From Verpa conica (taxonomy: Eukaryota; Ascomycota; Pezizomycetes; Pezizales; Morchellaceae), in contig JAUFSD010000010.1 in assembly GCA_033030425.1 (NCBI GenBank), forward strand, positions 1,426,001-1,490,000: a DNA stretch of 64,000 bases, given 5' to 3'. Shown piece after piece: positions 38,622 to 51,414 of the stretch. The notes beneath the pieces are model-generated. The model was not told the origin of the DNA. It made no database searches and worked only from the letters and a program-made list of their open reading frames with translations. Both the position numbers and the translations under genes were made by a program. Within the stretch, counting starts at the first letter, position 1, and the number at the start of each line of letters is the position of its first letter.

Positions 38622-39797
38622 ATGGCATCTCTAGTCCCCAGCCCCGCCTCCCTAATGCGCCAGTTTGGATTTCTCCAATCTAACAACTGGAATCTCTCCT
38701 CCTGTCCTCCATTAACCGGCAGGGTTGCTGTAATCACCGGCGGCCAAGGTGGAATCGGTGCAGAAATAACAAAACAGTTGTTACTACATGATATATCCCA
38801 GGTGATAGTGCTAGCAAGAAGTAAGGAGAGGTTTGACAAGACCCGCGACGATATATGGGTTCCTGCACTCGAGAAGGCAGGAATGGAAAGGGGGTTGGTG
38901 GAGAAAGTAAAATTTATGAAATGTGATTTGATGGACCTGAGAGTTGTTGAGAAGGTTGGGAAGGAATTAATGAGCCCGGGGCCTGAGAAGTTGGAACGAT
39001 TGGATATGCTATTTCTCAATGCTGGTAATACTCATCCCCAGGATACGTGGGCTTGAAGCCGAAAGCTAAGATCCATAGCCATGCCTATTCTCCCAACATA
39101 CGACCTCTCTCCGCAAGGTGTAGAGACCATTTTTGCCACAAACCACTTGGGTCATTTCCATCTCACTCAAATTCTTCTTCCCCTCCTCATATCCACACCA
39201 CAGACGCACTCGACCTCCTCCACCCGCATTATTGTGACGTCATCTTCTCTTCACAACCTCTGCCGCGAGATATCCTTCGATTCCCTCACCTCTCCTACGC
39301 CAACTACTTCCTTTGGGCCATCTTATGACTCTTTCTACCGCTATGCCCGCTCTAAAGTAGCAAATATTCTCTTCACACACTCATTGTCGAAACGCCTCCC
39401 AAAGAATGTTTTTGCAAATACCTATTTTCCAGGAAATATACCAACGGAGGCTATGGATACTTGGAAAACCCACCTTGGGGCTCTTGGAGGTGCTGTCAGT
39501 GGCCTCTTTCAACGGATTGGACAGAGTCTAGAGGATGGTGCAGCGACGGGGCTGTTTTTAGCTGCAAGTGAAGATGTAGAAAAACATGGCCTCAGAGGAG
39601 AGTACTGGGTGCCCATTGCAAAGAAGGAGAATTGTAGTTCACTAGCTTCAGACGAGGAACTGGCAGAGAAATTGTGGTCTTGGTGTGAGACATTTGTTGA
39701 GAAGACACTTCGGGGGGAGATATCTATGGAAAGAGGGCTCAATGGTGTGCATACCCAACTACTGGCACACCCTGTATGTCTTCCACTAGCCCAGTAG
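38622..39797 (+). CDS. Short-chain dehydrogenase/reductase
   Basis: NAD(P)-dependent oxidoreductase of the classical or extended SDR fold; substrate not predictable. Exons 38622-39024 and 39079-39797 (intron of 54 bp, GTAATA..ATAG); about 373 aa. The cofactor loop is VAVITGGQGGIGAEITKQLL (about 33-54). The strand-4 motif, usually NAG, becomes NAA after splicing (FLNAAMPILPTYDLS). FATNHLGHFHLTQILL carries the structural Asn, SSSLHNL the catalytic Ser, and YARSKVANILF the catalytic Tyr and Lys. The C-terminal part is longer than in minimal SDRs. Without splicing the frame stops 13 codons later, so the intron is required. It resembles the 3-ketosteroid-reductase-like and WW-domain-oxidoreductase-like fungal SDRs, but I do not claim ERG27. 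Confidence 0.88.
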
Positions 39798-40260
39798 TTC
39801 TATTATGACCAGGCCAATGCTTGAGTTCAGCTGGTTTACATATACTATAACTACATGTATTAGGACATAATTCTTCAGAAATCATTTTTTAATTATAGTT
39901 CTATAAATTCAATTGATGCAATGCATGTATAGGTTTTACTCCATAAAAAATAAGAGCAGTATGGTTTAGGTTTTCCTGTATCCCGGAACAAGATACAGGG
40001 ATCAAATCTCCCTACCAGCTTACTCAGTTGACTAGAACACGCATGATACCGATGATACCTAGTAGGGTGGCTTACAAGTTCTTGGCATGACAGCTAGCAA
40101 GCATTCAGGGGAACACGCAAGATGCCCCGCCGCAGCGGTTAAGTGTGTAATATTCTCCGCAGGTACCTCGCAGTCTCATCATCACCCCTTCTATGCTAGT
40201 ATAAGACAGCAGCTAGTGCAGCAGAAACTCACAGGTCTTGGGATTCACTCCTAATAAACA
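39798..40260. other. Intergenic, SDR to kinase-like gene
   Basis: No gene. GTATCCCGGAAC and the nearby GATACAGGG (around 39977-40000) form imperfect pairs. Presumed terminator and promoter DNA of the flanking genes; no site recognised. Confidence 0.5.
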
Positions 40261-41167
40261 ATGTCCGATACCCCTATTAATGATACCTCTATATGCTCGG
40301 ATACTACGGGCAATACCATACCCCAACTCTCTAGCGATGATCTGAAGATCGAAAGCTGGGAGAGAATGGATCATGGTGGTCATAGCTTTGTATTTAAGAT
40401 ATTAGTAAATGAGGCTATTTCAGTGATTAAGATCGTAAGTGTTTTTTATTTCCTTATCTTAATATCTCTTTAGCCCTTAAGCGCAGAGCTAATTATATTC
40501 TCTACAGTTCCGTTTCCAGAATCGCGTTTCATCCACCCCCTCAAGTATCCATCTACGTGCCTCCTCTTCCAGACCACCCACAGAGAGACCCGAGCCCTAC
40601 ATCTACTACCAGCGGGAGTCTGCCTCTTACGGCCTCCTTTGCGCCGCCCAGCTAACTGGTAGCTTTACCCCACGGGTTCACGGGTTCCTCCGCATATCAC
40701 CTACGCATGAAACGTACCTTTTGTCTGAGGGGAAGCTGAAAGGCCTCAGTAGACGGAGGAAGAAAGATATGGTAGATAAGCCGCTGATGGCAGTGTGGAT
40801 TGAGTACATCGGTGGGAGACGATTGGCTATGCAAGATATGATGGGTGAAAGGGGGGACGAGCTGAAAGGGGAGATTGTGGGTGCATTGCAAAAGATTCAC
40901 GATGCAGGAGTAGTACAAGGAGATGTTAAATGGAGAAATATCATGGTATTTGATAACCGCGAATCCAATAATGAAGATGCTGGATGGGAGGATGGGAGGA
41001 ACATAGTTTGGTTGGATTTCAGTAATTCTATCACTCGAGGGGGCACGGAAGAACCCTCTTGGGGCTTAAAAGTGAATGAGGAGATGCAACAATTGAGGGA
41101 TATGCTAAGTCGTCACGAGGTTCGCAAATCACTTCCCGTAGTTGTATTACGACTCCCGGATTACTGA
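40261..41167 (+). CDS. Short degenerate protein kinase-like protein
   Basis: Exons 40261-40434 and 40508-41167 (intron of 73 bp); about 277 aa. Seen: a possible beta-3 lysine in AISVIKIF at the first splice join, a catalytic-loop-like HDAGVVQGDVKWRNIMV (Asp, Lys and Asn in the HxDxKxxN order, with Gln in front of the Gly-Asp) and VWLDFSNS where DFG would stand. The chain ends soon after, so most of the C-lobe (activation segment, APE, helices F-I) is missing. It belongs with the small fungal proteins carrying a kinase-like fold, similar in layout to fungal aminoglycoside-phosphotransferase/RIO-type relatives. Activity is uncertain: metal-binding Asp is present, Gly of DFG is not. The final residues follow a long helix with no conserved motif. 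Confidence 0.75.
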
Positions 41168-41843
41168 CTTATTAGCCTACGTCTCCAACAGCTTTTGAGT
41201 TCGAAGCTCTCGGGGTCTACTGAAGAACCTGCATCGGGCAATCAATATGCCTAAGCACATTGCATCAGATAACTCAGACACCGCATATTCCGTGTAATAT
41301 TCCAACTGTAGTCGGCGCCAGCCCCAAAGCGTATAATCTAGAAAGCACCTCGTTTCCATGCATACTGCAGCTCTAAGGACCCCACGCAAGATCTGAGCGC
41401 GATCGTGTTAGACGACCCGCCTAGACCGTGCCTATGCCGGTTATCTAACCAGATACGCCGTGGCGCTTACTGGTGAGACTGTGATTGAGGCTCAACTGCC
41501 AAGATGTATTTATTGTTTCTATGGTCTCCCAACTTCCAAACCTCTGATACAACAGCTGCCTTGATCATCACCCCATTATGTGCCTATATCTACGTTTTTG
41601 TTGTTTCCTTGACCTACATCCCATGTAGTACATCATAATCTCGGTGGTCTCGATTCTAACTTTGCTGTTGACGGTTGTTGCTTATATCTCGGGCTCGTGT
41701 GCTTGCATTTATCTCGCGTTCTATCGAACAATTGTGGTGCCTGGACAGCTCTTCCCTATCAGATCGATCGTAAGCGACCGTTTAATCTTTATCTCGGTCC
41801 CTCTCCTATGGGCCTGGGACTCTCTCTATATATTCGTGGCAGG
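41168..41843. other. Intergenic, kinase-like to F-box-like gene
   Basis: No gene supported. The frame of the F-box-like gene's first exon is open upstream to about 41697 and holds another in-frame Met, but the short start fits the F-box motif position best. Minus-strand frame 41177-41389 shows no family. Confidence 0.5.
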
Positions 41844-43983
41844 ATGGGGACCCTACTTGAGCTGCCACTTGATGTCCTTGGGTTGATCTTGAGAGAGGTA
41901 AGTAAATCAAGGAGCCCAGTTTCATGTTTCTGACGGAAGGTTCCTGAATACATATTGACAAACCATCCTTTCTTTAGATTAGGACAAAAAGAGATCTCCA
42001 GACCCTATGTCTCGTCTGTTCAATTTTTCGAACCCTTGCAACTCCAAGATTATACTGCTCTATTGATCTCACCATCGAAGACGCGGTGCTATCACCAAAA
42101 CGCTTGAAATGTCTCCTTGACGCCAAGAACGATGGTGTGCGATTTATCAAGAATCTACGGATTGTCGGGGATTGGAATCATTGCGAAGCGACAAAGCTAT
42201 ACCGAAGCTCACATAGGATGAACATGGTTAATGTGTTGGTCGTATTATTGCTACAGAGGATTGGAAGGAACCAGCTGCAGAAGTTCGAGTAGGTTCTCAA
42301 AAGCTATCTAGTAGTAAACAGGATTGCTAATCTCAGACGTTTTATACCTGATTAGATGGCTACTACCTTCCTCAATTTCTACGGATGTAATTGACCAGCT
42401 TCAGGTCCATCATCCAAACCTTAAGAAAATATCTTGGAGACACGAACCAGCGCTCAATGGGCTCCTCCGGGGTGTAGAACCTATGCGACTTCCACAGCTC
42501 AGCTCCCTCTCAGTTCAAAACGTCACAACCTTCGACCAAATGTGCTATATTCAAAGGTGGATCACATCCTGTAATTACCTTCGGAAGCTCGAAATCTCGA
42601 CAAATTGGGATGCTTTAAAATCTAGAATTGATAGCATGCGGGAAGGCGATGAATACGAGAGTCCTGTTAAGTGCTTCTTCGGTGGTACAATCGAAAAATC
42701 AGAATGTCTAGAAATAAAACCGCAGTGGTCCAGGATAGAGCAGATTTGTAGCTCAATTGAACTTGTTCGCAGTTCTGGGGCGTCTCAGTTCTCTCAGTTC
42801 TCTCATATGTCGTCCGAAGATGGTGGGGTTGGGCTGGATGATGTATGTTCGATTGCTGAGCGGATGGAGGTTGTGGATCATCACCCATTTGATCATCGCC
42901 TGCAACTAGATTCACTAAAGCTCGTTGAATTTCCCTTCTTAAACTCGGCATCACTATTGTCGGATGCGATTAACCTATCTCGGCTCACATCACTCACCCT
43001 TCAAGCATGCCGGCAGACCGACTCTCTCCTCGACTTCTGGCGCCAGTCTCCCTACAATACTATTAACCTTAAAAAATTATACCTCTTAATACCTCCCCTC
43101 CAGGACGAACCCCCGAGCTATATGAGTACTATATCACAAAATGTGAATGCAGTAAATAAGTTCATAGGTTCATTCATGGGCCTTCGGAGCTTGATATTAC
43201 TGAGTAGACTACATACAAGGTACCCAATGGATGAAATCTCACGACATTCAGAAACTCTAGAGAGACTAGTTATAGATCTAAAGACCAGCCCGAGGGCAAG
43301 GCTATATATCAAGCATGCTCGTTTGGTTGAGATTTATAGGAATTACAGGTCTTTGGCAGAATTGGGAGTTTCGATACAATTCACACAGGTACGTAACAAT
43401 TCCCCTCTTGCCCCACTGTTCTTTGAAAATCTACGGGCAAATTCAAACCAACACGCAATAGAGCATTCTCTCTCTTCTCGGTCTCCTTTCAAAAAAACTC
43501 ACCACCCTCCAAGTTCTTAACACTCGAAAAGGAGAAGACACCAATACGCGCCTTAACGACGTTACTCAAATCGCTAAAAGTTGTGTCACCAATAATGGCG
43601 GTAGCCTCCGAATTATCTGCATGGCGACGTCAACCGACATACCATTGCCGAACCATCACACCACCACAAATATTCCTCGCCATCCCCCTCACCATTCACA
43701 AAATCAAATTATTCACCATGCACATCATGCTCCCCACACATCTGCTATGCAGGGTGGTGGTGCGCGAGATGTAGGAGGCCCAAATGGTATGGGTATGGAT
43801 ATTGGAGGTGATTATTCGTGGGGCGCACAAAGGAAGGATGTGTTCTATGTTCAGAAGGCGGTTAATATTTTGGGGAGCAATGTGCCGATTATTACGAGAA
43901 TTGGGATGGACATGGCTTTAGAACTAGAGGGAAGGAGGGTAGGGATTTTGAAGGCGGGGTGGGGTAAGTTTAGGTACAGCTGA
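41844..43983 (+). CDS. F-box-like protein with leucine-rich C-terminal region
   Basis: Likely substrate-recognition subunit of an SCF ubiquitin ligase. Exons 41844-41897, 41978-42288, 42356-43388 and 43462-43983 (introns of 80, 67 and 73 bp); about 639 aa. The first join gives LLELPLDVLGLILREIRTKR and then LQTLCLVCSIFRTLATPRLY, a typical F-box (Leu-Pro, Ile, and the Cys-x-x-F part). The second join restores LQKFEWLLPSSISTDVIDQL, which removes a premature TAG; the third restores FTQSILSLLGLLSKKLTTLQ and brings in a 174-codon final exon. The middle shows loose leucine-rich repeats (LRKLEIS, LTSLTLQACRQTDSLLDF, LRSLILLSRL). The last exon is His/Pro-rich, then ends in VGILKAGWGKFRYS. Target unknown; fungal F-box/LRR proteins of this layout are numerous. 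Confidence 0.82.
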
Positions 43984-46900
43984 GTGATTGATGCATTGGA
44001 TATTTTCGGTGGGCGGTATATGTCATTAATTTACTGGTTTTGTTTCTGTTTTGATCTGCGTTTCCATAAACCTGTTTTGCCTCTTGGTTCTACTACCTCT
44101 CAACCCTATAAGTACTTTTCCTTTGTTTCACCCTTAAATTCTGCCTTCTCTTGTGGCAGTTATGGTTGGATGTTTTCTTGGTAATTATGCTTTATGCTAT
44201 GCTAATATTCCAGTGGGTCTCATACCTGCCTTTTAGTTTAACGACCTTTGGTGTTTGGATTTGGGTTGGGGTTTTTATACGGGGTGGTAGATATCTACTC
44301 TACTGGTATGGAGAAAAATTTTAATGGCAGTTGTGGGAACTCGGTACGATGAATTATGGGATATAAATATAGAAGTGTTTCTTATCGGTACTTGGTTAAA
44401 GGGGTTTATTGATGGTCTGTTACTGCTTCGGTTAATATCTACTATACTGAAGAGTAAGGGATCTCTTGGTGGTGTTTTATTAATATGGATATAATATTTT
44501 CCTAATAATGAGCTCTATAGCCTATAATGAGCTTGTTCAGGCACATAAACCAGCAGAGGAGCTCAGAAGCATTTAGTTTTCAGTGATTTCAGGGCTTTTT
44601 GGAGCCGGTTTTAAGCCTCGTACTTTACTGCACTCTTCCCGCACCTCTAAATCCTGATTTCTATGCATGCGCATCACTAGGTATGCCTATGAACATCCTT
44701 GTTTCCCAGCGCCAAAAAATTCCGCCTGTCTACGCTTCTCATTAGCAGCTCACATGGTAAGGGGCATAAATTTCTTTTTTAACCCATGCGGCCGATCCGG
44801 ATTTACTTTCTAACCCTGAATAATTATATTATAGCTCATATATTCCACCTGCGGCCTCTTTTTTTTTTTTTTTTTTTTGTAAACTCAGTGGCGTCACTGT
44901 CTATCACTCGTCAGTGGCTTGGGAGGCAATCTGGTCACTTACACCCAAATAATAAGATGATAGTCGTATATATATATACGAGGGACTGTTTAAGGATCGT
45001 GCATTTCAGAGACCATCTTCAATTACAAAGTGTCTAGCTAGTTATAGGGTATTTAGCGTGGTTTTATTTCTGTTTTATTTATTCCTATACTTTTCTCGCC
45101 ACTTCAAAGGACACATGTGATCCCCTGAAGTCATCTTAGCGTAATTCACTAGGCAAGCCGTATGCTCATACACGGCGCCCCTCACAACCCTGACGATCAG
45201 TGGGCTTCAAGTACGTAGGCGCAGTCACTACTCACATATATATAAACCCTAAAAAACTATAGAAACCGCCATAGAGAAATTCTGATAGGTCTTTTAAAAC
45301 TACAGTAATAGTTATAGTAAAAAACAAGAAAAGCAAGTACGTAGCTCGTGATAAATATCTATTTTGTAAGTTTGTCTTTAATTGTGACTTATGAGGAGAC
45401 TAAGATAAGCCTTTTGCATATAATTAATATAAACAAAAAAAAAAAAAAAAAAGGACACTGCTGAACATCTCTACTAGCTAGTTTTGAAAATTATAGTAAA
45501 AGAAAAATGGGGGTCTAGGCCCATACGCCATGATACGAGTATTTAAAGGTGGACTCTTGTTTTAGCTAGTTTCTCCTACTCATATTAGAACCAGACCTGT
45601 GATATTAGTACGTACGCTGTCCCCCCCTATCACATCATTTATTGATTGGATGATTTAACTAAAGAGAGAGATTACTGTGCTACACGCCAAATAAGGAATA
45701 GGTTGTTTTTACCAGAAAGGCCAGATAATGACTTGGTATTATTCGGGGTCTGAGCTCTGTTGTCCTGGAAACATATTATATGATGCGACTCGATCGGGAG
45801 AGGCACCTATTTTATTTAATATGCATATAAACTCTAAACGGGTCTAGCTAGATATTTTTGACAGCATGTGAATACGTGCATGAAGGGGAGGGAGCGTGTT
45901 TCTCATGATTTTTTTCGACCAAACCTTTTTTTAAAAAAAAAAAATATTTTACAAGTGACTCAGGTATTCGGTTTACGTCGGGTACGCATATATCTCACGG
46001 GTGAGAGTTTTTCCCTTCCTTCATATGCCGAGGATACACTCTCCAACTCGGGGAGTCCCAACGAGGCCCCGAGGAAACGCTCTCGGACCCGATGATCTCT
46101 AGGTAATAACGATCTTCAAGACCGAGGATACACTATCCGAATCGAGCAGAGCAAGTCTTCTGACCTCCAAGGGCTCAGGGAATATGCTTTCACAAAAGCC
46201 CAAGCCCTTTCCAAAAGTAGATACCCTTATGTATACTTTTGTCTACTAAATTCCGCGAAGGGCCGGAGGTTTAGTAGTAAGCTTCCTTCCTAACCCGAAT
46301 AGACTTTAAAAGAGGTTGTTTTCCGGGGTTTTCCGGGGAGGTTGCGGAACCCACCCCGAGAATAGGTTATATCTATGGCTGGTTTGGGGCTGAAAACGTC
46401 AAGGAAGGGGCCGGCCTTTTATTTTTTATGGTGTGTTATTCGGATAGTAAGCATTATTAGCTTAAACGGGTATATATATCGTTACTACATTGTTATATAA
46501 TCCTTGTGATACCCGATCACGGGATATACTAGTTCGGTACGTACCATATATTCTGTACTCTTCCATTCCTTACCCGGTTTCAAGTGAGGAGCTAGCTAGC
46601 TTTTTTTTATTTTATTTTTATTTTGCCTTGCCTTAATTGCCTAGAACAAATGTATCATGTATGTAGGTAGGATCCCTGCTGGACACACATCCCCCCGAAT
46701 GCCGGCGGCGAAGGATGAACTTTATGCGTGGGGAGATGGAGGAGATGAGGAGAGATGAGGAGATGGGTAAATTAAAAAAAAGATGGGGGAGAGGAGGGGG
46801 AGGGGGGGAGGAGCCTGTGGAACCGTAGAATAAATCTGGGGTTTCCGGTTGAATTGGAAAAGTTTCCTTACACCTTGTTGCATGTTGGATTACGCGCGCA

Positions 46901-49900
46901 CTGACCTCTGGGCGCTCTTTGTTTTAATAGTTTTGCCATGGGGACCAGCAGTAGGAAGAAAAAGCTGCTTTTCCCAACTACCCAGTTTGCTGTTCGGAAA
47001 CTTCGGTTCTACCTCGGCACCGAATAACAGCTTCTAGGCCATAAGGTGGTTATAGACACGGCAATCGCGTTGGGCCCAGCACAGATGGGTGCTAGTGGGC
47101 AGGGTAAGTCACCCCCAGCCAAAGTCTCGGCGATTCGGGAAATAAATCTCACGATGTTTGTCGTCAGCAGCTAAACTATAATGTGTACGTACCGGCCACC
47201 AACAGGAAACGCAGGGTCCTCCGTTTATAACTCGGACTGAAACAGGCAAAGGGCGAACGCCTAGGCTACCCGTAAGTATTCGTTCCTACATCTAGTCTAA
47301 CCGTACAATCATTGGGCATACCCGGCCTGGGCTCCTCGTGACAAACCCTTTTCTTCCTCTCAGGCAGTATGGCGAATGAAAAAGAAACTATGAGGTATAC
47401 CGAGGAAAATCTCTTCAAAATCTTGAACGGCTAAACTTACCTCCTCGGCCATAGCAGCAGCGCACAGCATGGACGTCTAATCTCGGGCTGCTCTTTCTAG
47501 CTTTCCATTCCACCGAGACTCCCATATGCGTGGGGTACCTCATGTATGCCTAAGCAAGCAAGCAATTTGTACATGATGGGATTCTGTTAGGAAAGTCAAT
47601 AAGGGGAAGCGAGAAGCAGAAACATACACAAGTGCACGATCAGGACTAGGCAATGCGGAGTAAAGTCGTCAGTTTCCCGTTCCAGCCACAAAAGCGAGAG
47701 ACATGAAAAGAAAAGATGGGGAAAAAAGTGGTCTCAAGAGTCAAGAGTTGCATCACGGCGCAGCACGGTCCCATCCTGACGGGAGCAGAGTAAAAAAGAA
47801 ATAATGGAAGAAGATAATTAGCTAATATATTGGAAAATACAGAGGCGGAAAACAAAAGGAAATAGACAGGCCATGGACATGCGGTCTGATATTGAATGAG
47901 ACTTCAAAAGCAAAAGCAAAATTCCCTACTTTGGAGATCCCCAGAAATCGTCCAGCGGGAAAAGCAAAGATGCGAAATCGGTTTCCACTATTAACCTCCG
48001 AACCGAAATCTGTAAAATCTCTTTCAGGTCACCAGAATTTTTTTCTTTTTTTCCCCCTTCCTTCCCTTCTTTCCATTTAGCCCCAGGCTGTTCGGATATT
48101 TTTTTTTCCACATCTCCTGACCAGCACTAAAGTAGTCCTTTGAAGCGCCCCATCTCTGTTGCCGCTTGTTGCAGTGCATCTCGTTTCTTGAGCTCTGATT
48201 TCTTACACCCCCCACGCACACCCCCGCTTTAGGGAGCTCTAAGGGGTGTGCCTGCTATCGTGTGTTTTTTTTTTCCCTTTGAAATTTGCCTGGACGGTTT
48301 ATGGAGAGGCTTCTCCCGCCACTTAATGTATCAGTAAGACCCGCGTGACCTATGTCAACCTATTGTCTCGGCAATAAACGTTCAAAACAGTCACATTATG
48401 ACCCTGGGAATCATAGGATACATATTGGACCCTGAACCGAGCGTTAGCCCAAGTATCTGTACCGAGAGTCCGGGAACGAAGGAAATTTCGTTGAACATCA
48501 CTACGGTTGACAAGGGCCGAGATCAGCTACCCATTGAACGATTACTGTTCGCTCATCGAGTAAGGGTGCAGGAGATGGCCTAAACATTCTTCCCGCCCCT
48601 TGCAATTGGGGGAACATCACCAGGACAGCTTATGAAGGAAGAAAGAAAAAAAAAAGGATCGTGAAAAAATAGTACATAATACATTTCCGGTGCATAAACC
48701 TGGGGTGGGATTATATTTTCAGTTCATCATGATCACTCAATTGCCGGCACAGCGCCTGTATGTGCGACGTGTCAGCTGGGAAACACAGATTGGAGGTTAT
48801 AAGTACATACCGAAGGCAGGAGACAGCATCGATGAGTCGTGCATGGGGTGTAACCGAGAACTGATGACTAGGCAAAGCGAGATGAGGGATGCAATTGTAA
48901 AATGTACGAGGCAAGCCATGTTTCCAATTCTCAACAGCCGTGAAAACAAAAAGCAAGTGAAGTTGATCAAGGGTCCAAGGGGCAATGAAACGGACAATCA
49001 TCGTGAGAAGGAGAAAAAAGGAAACATCTTTCCTAGCTGTCACGAGGCTTATTTTACGATGGCTGTTAATGACGTCCTCATACGTCCGCTTTGTGGGGGA
49101 GAAGAGGAGACGAGCAGAATTGAATCCTGGTAATAGTGATTGGTTCATTTTCGAGGGTTCGTTTCCCTCATGCAGGGACTCTCCTTCCAGAAACACCAGC
49201 TTTTAGCTAGCGGCAGATTATGGGGGCGAAGGTGCCGGTCCATGCCCGCAGCCCCTCCGACTGCGCTAAGTCGATAATCAACGTCGAACCGTACCAGGTG
49301 GGGCAGCACCCCGCAATTCTCGAGACCATTTCCTGGACATGGAGATGAAGAGATGACGATGGGCTGGTTTGATATCGGTGTACACCCCTTCTTCTTCTTC
49401 CTCTTCCTCCCTTCAGTTAAAGTGGACACACAAACGCGTGTGATATGTAATCTACTGGTGGGAGGGTCTGGCAGCGTTCCGGCTTAGGCAGCACAAATAC
49501 CGTTAATCTTGTGGCTCAGGAAACCCCCCAGACCCTGGCTTAGGGAGGGCAGGCGGCATCTCGGATTCTTCTCCGTGTTCGCACGTTGTTTAAAATTTGG
49601 AATCGAGACCAGGACAGGACGAGCTGCATGTACTGCAGTCACTGTATGTAGTTTCCACGAGGGATAGAAGACTTGACTCGACAGCCTCATAGGGAGGGAC
49701 AAAGTGAAGTGGCCATAGAGACTGGAGGGATAGAGACATACAGATAACAAACAAATATACACGAATAGAAGCACGGCTGGCCGATAAACGGCAGCATCAG
49801 AAGAACAACGTAGATACAGATCTGGCCGAGATCGGGTACAACCTGAGGGCCCTCCTTACATACCCTCCCCCTCTCAATCATGTAGCTATCATTCTATTCT

Positions 49901-50525
49901 GGCACTTGGCTATCCGTGGATGTAAGTGGAACAATGGCAGCAGCGGGTGGATACGTCCGCGGCGGCAGCAAGAGCAGTATGTACAGCACAGGTAGCCCCT
50001 TGAGTAGGTAGCCCAGCCCAGCCAGCCCAGTTAGTTAGCTGTTCGGGGCCGCAAGGAGTCCGCAACCGGTCCCTTTTTCGGGCTTGAACAGTTGAACGGA
50101 CCCTCACTCGCTGCTGCGCTGTCAGTGGAGAGCGGTGCTGATAGCTGCTGTTGTTGGTTGGCGTCGTTTGTGTTGTCTCTTTCGGCCGTGCGGTCTCATG
50201 TTATTTCTCCGCTGCTGCTTCCGACTCCCCCCTTCCATGTTCTACCGCATTTCCGTGAGCCCTCCTATGATACAGTGGTGCGTCGTTTCGTTCTATAAGA
50301 TTCCTGATTTTACGACGTGTCGAATTTCTTGGGTGAGGGGGGGGGGGGTGAATAGAACACAAAAAGAGCTATGAAAAAAACAGGGCTATTCCTTATTCTC
50401 AATCAATCGGGATCGAAAAGAATCGCGAAATCGACCAACGAGAGATATACCCAGCGACAACAGGCAATAGCAGGAACAGAGACACGGAGGGAAGGAACGG
50501 GAATCGTAGGACACCAGAATTCTAC

Positions 50526-50564
50526 AGCATAGCATAGCACATAGCATAGCACATAGCATATGCT
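50526..50564. repeat. CATAG/CACATAG microsatellite
   Basis: About 40 bases made of repeated AGCATAG and CACATAG units. No gene overlaps it except spurious frames. Confidence 0.75.
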
Positions 50565-50955
50565 ACTTAGCCCAGCAAGCACGGCCATACACCGTAATTT
50601 CCAGCTGACCTATTTATTCCCTCTGCCACAGTAGAAGTGCCGTTCGGTTTTAGATTATGAACGAAGCTTGATCGAGGAATAGTCTTACATTTCGCATTGA
50701 TATTAATTCCGCTCGAGTTCACCTGCTTTTAATTTTCCTCCCACCTGGCTGCCCTAGCTACTATACCTGGCTGCCCTTCCCACCCCACCGAGCAGCTTAG
50801 TGCCCTGAATTCTTGATAGTCTCGAGTACATATTTCAAGCATCTGCATAAGAGAACCATATAACCCGCCAAACGCCTCGAGATTTGAATCTGGACTCTGG
50901 TTCACGCATTTACGCAGCATCCACGCATTTCATACAACCTACATCCTGCTAAAAC

Positions 50956-51000
50956 CTGCTGCTGCTGCTGCTGCTGCTACTGCTACTACTACTGCTACTA
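50956..51000. repeat. CTG/CTA trinucleotide repeat
   Basis: Roughly 15 triplets of CTG with interspersed CTA, followed by CA-rich DNA, about 400 bases upstream of the cyclin start codon and thus in its leader or promoter. Confidence 0.8.
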
Positions 51001-51315
51001 CCTTACTACTTACTGCACACATACATACACACACACATTGCACATTGCACATTATACATTAATACGCAAGCCTTAGAAAGCTCCCATCTATCTAGGCTGT
51101 TGCAACTCACCGCAATAAAGCACCCCACAGCAGTCACCACAGCTTAGGCAGTCTCCACGGCAATAATCAATCATCATATATAGTAACTAAAGCAGGCAGC
51201 TTGTTGTTGTCGCCCACTGTACGCCCTAATCACCAGCCCAGCCAACTTCGGCCAGTCTACCCTTAGGGTAACCCAATCTTCACCGTGGCGGCCACCGACA
51301 CTCTCCTTTCGCAGC

Positions 51316-51414
51316 ATGCCTGCCATGCGGAAGCCCTCCTGTCAAAACTCCGCACATCGACCTACGGAGGGAGGAAATTCTCTCCAACAAGTTTCAATAC
51401 TGCCATCGCAATGA
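51316..51414 (+). promoter_or_regulatory. Upstream ORF overlapping the cyclin start codon (ATGA)
   Basis: A 32-codon reading frame begins at ATG 51316 (a second in-frame ATG lies at 51325) and stops at TGA 51412-51414. The TGA overlaps the ATG of the cyclin (51411-51413) as ATGA, in another frame. This arrangement usually lowers translation or couples it to reinitiation. Whether the transcript starts upstream of 51316 is unknown, and the peptide (MPAMRKPSCQ..) shows no known family. Confidence 0.55.

Larger units (their letters stand above)
43984..51315. other. Second gene desert, 7.3 kb
   Basis: No supported gene. Poly-T (about 44862-44878) and poly-A (about 45435-45452) runs are present. 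A 13-bp direct repeat, CCGAGGATACACT, occurs at 46028 and 46122 within related flanks (94-bp spacing). A GA-rich tract lies at about 46730-46815, a CATAG/CACATAG repeat at 50526-50564 and a CTG/CTA repeat at 50956-51000. Frames around 48690-49196 are open on both strands, which is a composition effect. From about 50.9 kb the DNA is likely promoter and leader of the cyclin gene. Some repeats suggest old transposon debris, but no terminal repeats or coding domains could be fixed. Confidence 0.6.

Noticed and set aside
48690..49196. 147- and 161-codon frames on opposite strands
   Set aside because: They mirror each other and carry no motif; dual-strand openness points to base composition rather than coding.
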